From Helicobacteraceae bacterium (GTDB lineage: Bacteria > Campylobacterota > Campylobacteria > Campylobacterales > Sulfurimonadaceae), in contig DAOWOG010000014.1 in NCBI GenBank assembly GCA_030642185.1, positions 1-10,560 on the forward strand: a DNA stretch of 10,560 nucleotides, given 5' to 3'. Shown here one piece after another: positions 7,330 through 10,560 of this stretch. The notes under the pieces are model-generated. The model saw only the letters and a list, made by a program, of their open reading frames with translations. It searched no databases and had not been told where the DNA came from. The translations under genes and the position numbers were made by a program. How positions within the stretch are numbered: position 1 is the stretch's first letter; each line of letters starts with the position of its first letter.

Positions 7330-8076
7330 ATGGCTGTTAAAACCATCGAGTATAAAGAGCACACCTTTTCGATCAGTTATGAGATCGTCAATCCTGATAA
7401 AGAAGTTGATGCTGTTTTCTTACATGGGTGGGGTGCAGATAAAGAGCTTATGAAAGGGGTGTTCGGCAATCATTTGCGCAGCTTTCGTCATATTTATATC
7501 GATCTGCCCGGTTTTGGAAACAGCAGCAGTGATCTGGCCATGAATACAGAGGATTACGCAAATATCATCGAGCTTTTTTTAGCGAAAATCGATGCCGGCA
7601 GACAGTTGGTTGTCGGACACTCTTTTGGAGGAAAAGTGGCACTGCTGCTGAATCCTGAGGTTTTGGTTCTTATTGCATCAGCAGGTATCTATCAGACAAA
7701 GTCACTTGGGGTTAATCTTAAAATCGGTCTATTTAAACTCCTTAATTATATCGGTCTTGTAAAGCTGCGTGAACAGGTTCGATCGTTTTTCGTGGCGGAC
7801 GATGCGAAAAAACTCACTCAACCGATGTATGAGACATTCAAGACAGTCGTCAATGAAAGTTACAGTGACAGGTTTGAAGCTTTTAAAAACAAGGCGCTTC
7901 TACTCTGGGGCAGGGATGATACTGCCACGCCGTTGGACAGCGGTGAGCAGATCGCTGATCTGATCGAGGATTCCAGACTGCTTGTATATGAGGGCGATCA
8001 CTACTTTTTTATGTACAATGCGGAAGATATCAGTGTGGAAATTCTTAAAACCTATTTGAGTGTGATGAAATATTAA
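7330..8076 (+). CDS. Alpha/beta hydrolase of unknown substrate, between ddl and murF
   Basis: The 248-residue product is an alpha/beta-hydrolase-fold protein. HGWGAD at residues 32-37 is the oxyanion-hole region and DLPGFGNS follows at 58-65. The nucleophile elbow is GHSFGG, with Ser98 in G-x-S-x-G. Asp196 or Asp197 in GRDD and His224 in GDHYFF complete a plausible Ser-Asp-His triad. There is no signal peptide or clear membrane segment, so it is probably cytoplasmic. The ATG abuts the ddl stop and murF starts 1 nt after its own stop, with AAAGGA upstream inside the end of ddl. From memory, a homologue sits at the same place in Helicobacter and Campylobacter, where it has been named after 2-hydroxy-6-oxohepta-2,4-dienoate hydrolases. 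No aromatic degradation genes are nearby, so that name is probably only a fold-level match. A role linked to peptidoglycan precursors is inferred from position alone. Confidence 0.85.
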   Translation: MAVKTIEYKEHTFSISYEIVNPDKEVDAVFLHGWGADKELMKGVFGNHLRSFRHIYIDLPGFGNSSSDLAMNTEDYANIIELFLAKIDAGRQLVVGHSFGGKVALLLNPEVLVLIASAGIYQTKSLGVNLKIGLFKLLNYIGLVKLREQVRSFFVADDAKKLTQPMYETFKTVVNESYSDRFEAFKNKALLLWGRDDTATPLDSGEQIADLIEDSRLLVYEGDHYFFMYNAEDISVEILKTYLSVMKY

Positions 8077-8077
8077 T

Positions 8078-9535
8078 ATGAATGCAACAATGACGCTGGC
8101 TTTGGCCATTAATTTTACCTTCGTAATGGCGCTGGGATGGTACCTGATTACAAATCTTCAGTGGTACAACTATCAGATAGGCAGAGTGATCCTCAAGCAT
8201 CATAAGCAGTGGTGGCACTATGCCTATTTTGTCGGGCCGTTTTTTCTCTACTATCTGCTGATGTATTATGCGCCGTTCAATTATGCAGGCGTGTTTTTAC
8301 TTTTGCTGTATCTGCCGGCATTGATCTGGTGGAATATGAAACTTGACAAACGGCTGGTATTGACCTGGCGTGTTAAACGTTTTTTGATTCTGCTCGCCGG
8401 TTTGACCCTGTTCATCGATTTTTTATGTCTGATCAAAGACGGTTGTGCTGTTCTTGGTCTCTTTTTACCGTTGGCTCTGGCCTATCTTGGCAGTATGGGA
8501 ATAGAGAAATATCTGTTTTTGGCGTACAAGAAAGCAGCGCGGCGCAAAATTGATTCCATGCAGCAGTTGAAGATCGTAGCTGTGACCGGCAGTTACGGTA
8601 AAACCAGTATGAAAAATTTTATAACACAAATACTTGCCAATAATAAACGTGTCTATGCTACCCCCCGCAGTGTCAATACGCTTGGCGGGATTATTCGTGA
8701 TATCAATGAGTCTCTTCCGGAGGATACCGAAGTATATGTCTGTGAAGCAGGTGCAAGGCTGCAAGGCGATATCTATATGATCGCACAGTTCCTGCATCCG
8801 CAGATTGTTGTAGTAGGTGCAGTAGGACCGCAGCATCTGGAGTATTTCAAGACGATTGAAAATATTAAACGAGCCAAACTGGAGATTATACAGTCCAATC
8901 GGCTTGAACAGGCCTTTGTTCATAGCTCGGTGACGAATGAACCGCATGATAAAGTCACTTTTTTCGGTGATACGATCGAAAATGTTGAAGCAACGCTTGA
9001 AGGTCTTGATTTCGATTTGCGCATTGATGACAGTGTGATGCATTTGCATAGCAGAGTGTTGGGCGGATTTAATGCGATCAATATCAATGCATCGGTACTG
9101 GTGGCCTCATCCCTCGGGCTCAGTGATAAAGAGATATTCAGAGGGGTTGCTTCGCTTCAGAGTGTTGAACACCGTCTGCAGCGTATTGATGCCGGAGGCA
9201 AGATTATCCTCGATGACGGATATAACGGCAATATCGATGGTATGCTTGAAGGTGTACGCCTCTGCTCGCAACATCCCGGCCGTAAAGTGATCGTCACTCC
9301 CGGATTGGTCGAGAGCAGTGAGGCCCTTAATCTTCAGTTGATTGAAGCCATCAATGAAGTCTTTGACGTCGCCATTATCACAGGGGCTCTCAATAGTGAG
9401 CTATTTGAGAAAAATCTTACCGTAAATGAAACGATCATACTTAAAGACAAAACAGAGTTGACGAACTTACTCGGTGAGCGTACACGAAGCGGCGACATCA
9501 TTCTTTTTGCAAATGATGCACCGAATTTTATTTAA
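8078..9535 (+). CDS. murF: MurF-type Mur ligase with N-terminal membrane domain
   Basis: MurF adds D-Ala-D-Ala to UDP-MurNAc-tripeptide, the last cytoplasmic step before lipid linkage. The 485-residue product has two parts. Residues 1-150 are strongly hydrophobic with about four or five probable transmembrane segments (near 5-25, 46-64, 69-85, 102-119 and 124-142). The Mur ligase core follows: ATP-binding GSYGKTS at 171-177, CEAG with E223, GPQHLE with H253, AKLEI with K267 (the position of a carbamylated lysine in some Mur ligases), GGFNAININA, and DDGYNGN at 379-385 in place of the usual DDxYNANP. Classical MurF has instead a soluble N-terminal uridine-binding domain and an earlier P-loop. 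From memory, membrane-extended MurF is seen in other Campylobacterota, so this is probably lineage-typical. The assignment rests on core motifs plus position after ddl. ATG 8078 has a weak ribosome site and probably relies on coupling. Confidence 0.88.
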   Translation: MNATMTLALAINFTFVMALGWYLITNLQWYNYQIGRVILKHHKQWWHYAYFVGPFFLYYLLMYYAPFNYAGVFLLLLYLPALIWWNMKLDKRLVLTWRVKRFLILLAGLTLFIDFLCLIKDGCAVLGLFLPLALAYLGSMGIEKYLFLAYKKAARRKIDSMQQLKIVAVTGSYGKTSMKNFITQILANNKRVYATPRSVNTLGGIIRDINESLPEDTEVYVCEAGARLQGDIYMIAQFLHPQIVVVGAVGPQHLEYFKTIENIKRAKLEIIQSNRLEQAFVHSSVTNEPHDKVTFFGDTIENVEATLEGLDFDLRIDDSVMHLHSRVLGGFNAININASVLVASSLGLSDKEIFRGVASLQSVEHRLQRIDAGGKIILDDGYNGNIDGMLEGVRLCSQHPGRKVIVTPGLVESSEALNLQLIEAINEVFDVAIITGALNSELFEKNLTVNETIILKDKTELTNLLGERTRSGDIILFANDAPNFI

Positions 9536-10053
9536 GTTAATCTTCCCTCTTTGATGAGGGATCTTACTAGACGCATATTTTTCATAACACGTGCATAATA
9601 GGGACGGTTGAGCATACCGCCGTTATAGCCGCTGACTACCTTGATATAATCGCTTCTTGAATGTTTGAGGATGATGATGTAATGGGCGGCAATTTTTGCA
9701 GAAAGCCGGACATCTGTCAAAAGTCTGTGAGCAAGCTGTTCATCGCTGTAAGAAGAGAGCCATGTCAATGATGGAGTTTGTTTGGCAATATAGCGTGCTG
9801 TAGCAATACGAATCTGCATAGCGCCGAGTGATGCTTTTGTCATTGCCCGACCTTTTTTATGGTCTCCGATAATATTTTTTCCGGCACTGCTTTCGGTGAG
9901 GCAGATTGCACTTAATGTATTTTCATAGGTTTCACCGTATCTGTCCGGTAACGTTTTTGCAATGTCGCGTACTTTCTGTAAAGTAGTTATCTGTTCATCG
10001 GAAACGGCATGCAGAGAAATAAAAAAAATAAATAATAAAGATAAGAATTTCAA
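9532..10053 (-). CDS. Small secreted lysozyme-fold (lytic transglycosylase-like) protein
   Basis: The 173-residue product begins with a signal peptide (MKFLSLLFIFF then SLHAVS), with likely cleavage near residue 16-18, so it acts in the periplasm or is secreted. The mature part matches the SLT/lysozyme-like fold. The candidate catalytic Glu54 lies in CLTESSAGK, followed by GAMQI at 77-81 (variant of the usual GLMQI/GLFQI) and YNGG at 143-146, in the correct order and spacing. This fits a minimal peptidoglycan lytic transglycosylase that cleaves glycan strands. It is shorter than Slt70 or MltC and has no extra wall-binding domain. I chose TTG at 10053 as start because AGAAGGA lies 7 nt upstream and the signal peptide begins right there; there is no in-frame ATG nearby. 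It is transcribed toward murF and its stop overlaps that of murF by 4 nt. The exact family is uncertain. Confidence 0.82.
   Translation of the reverse strand: MKFLSLLFIFFISLHAVSDEQITTLQKVRDIAKTLPDRYGETYENTLSAICLTESSAGKNIIGDHKKGRAMTKASLGAMQIRIATARYIAKQTPSLTWLSSYSDEQLAHRLLTDVRLSAKIAAHYIIILKHSRSDYIKVVSGYNGGMLNRPYYARVMKNMRLVRSLIKEGRLT
9544..9561. terminator. Small hairpin between converging murF and transglycosylase-like gene
   Basis: CCCTC at 9545-9549 pairs with GAGGG at 9556-9560 around a 6-nt loop, with one extra outer T-A pair. It lies 8 nt beyond the murF stop, inside the last codons of the opposing gene. The downstream T-tract is weak on the + strand and absent on the minus strand, so it may only slow the polymerase. 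Confidence 0.3.
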
Positions 10054-10060
10054 AACTTGG

Positions 10061-10067
10061 TCCTTCT
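10061..10067 (-). promoter_or_regulatory. Ribosome binding site fixing a TTG start
   Basis: Minus-strand AGAAGGA is a strong Shine-Dalgarno sequence, placed 7 nt before TTG at 10053-10051. It supports the non-ATG start of the transglycosylase-like gene. Confidence 0.65.
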
Positions 10068-10081
10068 AAAATAAGTGCGTA

Positions 10082-10110
10082 ATTATAAGATTTAATTAAA
10101 AGAAATATAA
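10082..10110 (-). promoter_or_regulatory. Probable sigma-70 promoter of the transglycosylase-like gene
   Basis: A perfect TATAAT lies at 10087-10082 on the minus strand, predicting a transcript start around 10075 and a short leader before the ribosome site. Upstream is a T/A-rich stretch with only TTATAT at the -35 position. That layout (good -10, no proper -35, periodic AT tracts) is the usual look of housekeeping promoters in Campylobacterota. Confidence 0.55.
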
Positions 10111-10196
10111 TAATATAAAATTATTATTGGATTTGTTTAAGTGTTTATGACGAAATTATGCTTCAAAGTACGTTTTTATGGGATATCTATATTTAA

Positions 10197-10232
10197 GTTT
10201 CATAAACATTTTAATCAATATTTTTGTGAAAC
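10197..10232. repeat. Imperfect inverted repeat, possible operator
   Basis: GTTTCATAAA at 10197-10206 and TTTGTGAAAC at 10223-10232 are inverted copies matching at 9 of 10 positions, separated by 16 bases. The G and C positions match, so this is less easily explained by AT bias alone. It could be a paired protein-binding site or part of an RNA fold; no regulator can be named. Confidence 0.4.
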
Positions 10233-10246
10233 AAACGATTTTTGTC

Positions 10247-10260
10247 CTTTAAACTTAAAG
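10247..10260. repeat. 14-bp palindrome-like site
   Basis: CTTTAA and TTAAAG flank a 2-bp centre (AC), giving a perfect 6-bp inverted repeat just downstream of the previous one. Short dyads of this kind are typical of dimeric regulator sites, but chance occurrence in such AT-rich DNA is quite possible. Confidence 0.3.
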
Positions 10261-10376
10261 TGTTGGTCTGTTTTTACAACGATTTGATTTGAAATTAATT
10301 ACAGGAAGTAGCATTTCAGTGTAAATTTATGGATTTGTTGTCTTTATCACAAAATTTTAATTAATATTTATATTTT

Positions 10377-10385
10377 TGTTATAAA
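10377..10385 (+). promoter_or_regulatory. Possible rightward extended -10 promoter
   Basis: TGTTATAAA fits an extended -10 (TG-N-TATAAA) and predicts a start near 10392, next to a T9 run. The region about 17 bp upstream (TTAATT) is only a weak -35. It would drive transcription toward the right edge of the window. Confidence 0.35.
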
Positions 10386-10446
10386 TGTCTTTTTTTTTAA
10401 AAAAGGTTCCTTTAAAAATTAAAATATTTAGAAGGTTTAATATTTA

Positions 10447-10560
10447 ATAGTTATCATTATTCTTCTCTTCCGTTTTGTCGGCACCTTTAGTGCTGCCGTT
10501 TTGGCACTTCTTATTTTATTGGTTGTGTATGCTGCCCTGAGGCGTTACCTGTTTCATTCA
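10447..10560 (+). CDS. Possible 5' end of a hydrophobic protein gene (partial, start uncertain)
   Basis: One + strand frame is open from the TAA at 10438-10440 to the window edge, and its translation is strongly hydrophobic from 10447 on, including LLILLVVYAALRRYLF near the edge, which looks like a membrane anchor ending in positive charges. AGAAGG at 10430-10435 would serve as ribosome site, but no ATG, GTG or TTG follows at suitable spacing. In-frame candidates are ATA at 10447, or TTG at 10501 without a ribosome site. G+C rises sharply from about 10461, as expected on entering a gene. The stretch is T-rich, which alone makes a hydrophobic frame likely, and it can also form hairpins (10479-10508), so a structured RNA leader is the alternative. 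No family is recognised. Confidence 0.3.
   Translation, partial: MVIIILLFRFVGTFSAAVLALLILLVVYAALRRYLFHS

Larger units (their letters stand above)
10054..10449. other. AT-rich intergenic region
   Basis: About 400 bases hold no supportable gene. Hand counting over 10081-10440 gives 70 G or C in 360 bases, about 19%, far below the flanking genes. The region contains the promoter and ribosome site of the transglycosylase-like gene on the minus strand. It also contains a 7-bp AT inverted repeat at 10108-10127, two better inverted repeats (10197-10232 and 10247-10260), a T9-A6 run at 10390-10404, and a possible rightward promoter. It separates the minus-strand gene from whatever lies beyond the right edge. 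Confidence 0.7.

Noticed and set aside
8465..9049. 194-residue open frame on the minus strand within murF
   Set aside because: It is antisense to the conserved Mur ligase core, with no ribosome site or recognisable protein; it is an overlap shadow.
10147..10287. 46-residue + strand open frame beginning at ATG 10147
   Set aside because: There is no ribosome site, its composition is odd (rich in Phe and Cys), it lies in very AT-rich DNA, and it resembles no known protein.
10387..10405. T9-A6 run as a phase-variable tract
   Set aside because: It is not within a supported coding frame, nor clearly between the -10 and -35 elements of a promoter, so a switching role is unsupported.
10340..10560. 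Possible DnaA boxes (TTTATCACA near 10344, TTTCATTCA at the right edge)
   Set aside because: Neither matches a full DnaA box consensus, they are not clustered, and dnaA is not in view; an origin is not supported.
1..10560. CRISPR array, insertion sequence, attachment site or defence system
   Set aside because: No spaced direct repeats, transposase, integrase or terminal inverted repeats were seen; all confident genes are housekeeping.

Overview
The window reads as a chromosomal housekeeping segment from a Campylobacterota (epsilonproteobacterial) genome. A mesophilic or vent-type genus such as Sulfurovum or Sulfuricurvum is a reasonable inference. The grounds are the gene order ddl - alpha/beta hydrolase - murF, which I recall from Helicobacter and Campylobacter, a MurF with an N-terminal membrane domain, and protein-level resemblance. 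The gene-bearing part has a moderate G+C content, in contrast to an AT-rich stretch near the right end. No mobile element, CRISPR array, prophage or defence system is visible.

Layout, left to right. (1) Positions 1-96 hold the last codons of a + strand gene, probably a DUF502-type membrane protein. It is followed by hrpB, a DExH-box helicase (127-2691). (2) On the minus strand lies a unit read murJ (5631-4225), cysS (4238-2838, overlapping murJ by 14 nt), then tRNA-Pro(GGG) (2778-2702), which meets the end of hrpB head-on. (3) An 86-nt divergent gap separates murJ from a + strand run: ruvA (5718-6281), ddl (GTG start at 6292), an alpha/beta hydrolase (7330-8076) and murF (8078-9535). Gaps within this run are 10, 0 and 1 nt, so it looks like an operon. 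(4) A small secreted lysozyme-fold protein resembling a lytic transglycosylase (10053-9532, minus, TTG start) converges with murF and overlaps it by 4 nt. (5) From about 10054 to 10449 there is an AT-rich gap of about 19% G+C, with inverted repeats, a promoter for the transglycosylase-like gene and a possible promoter pointing right. The last 110 bases rise in G+C and may be the start of a hydrophobic protein gene or a structured leader.

The genes share a peptidoglycan theme. Ddl makes D-Ala-D-Ala, MurF attaches it to UDP-MurNAc-tripeptide, MurJ flips lipid II to the periplasm, and the small lysozyme-fold protein probably cleaves or remodels finished wall. The hydrolase between ddl and murF has an intact catalytic triad but no assigned substrate. 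RuvA (Holliday junction binding), CysS and tRNA-Pro are unrelated housekeeping functions in the same units.

The points most worth a second look are the murJ start, the membrane-anchored MurF, the orphan hydrolase, and the AT-rich region at the right edge. MurJ appears to lack any ATG, GTG or TTG start consistent with its conserved N-terminus; ATA at 5629-5631 fits best. I see no convincing new multi-gene system here.
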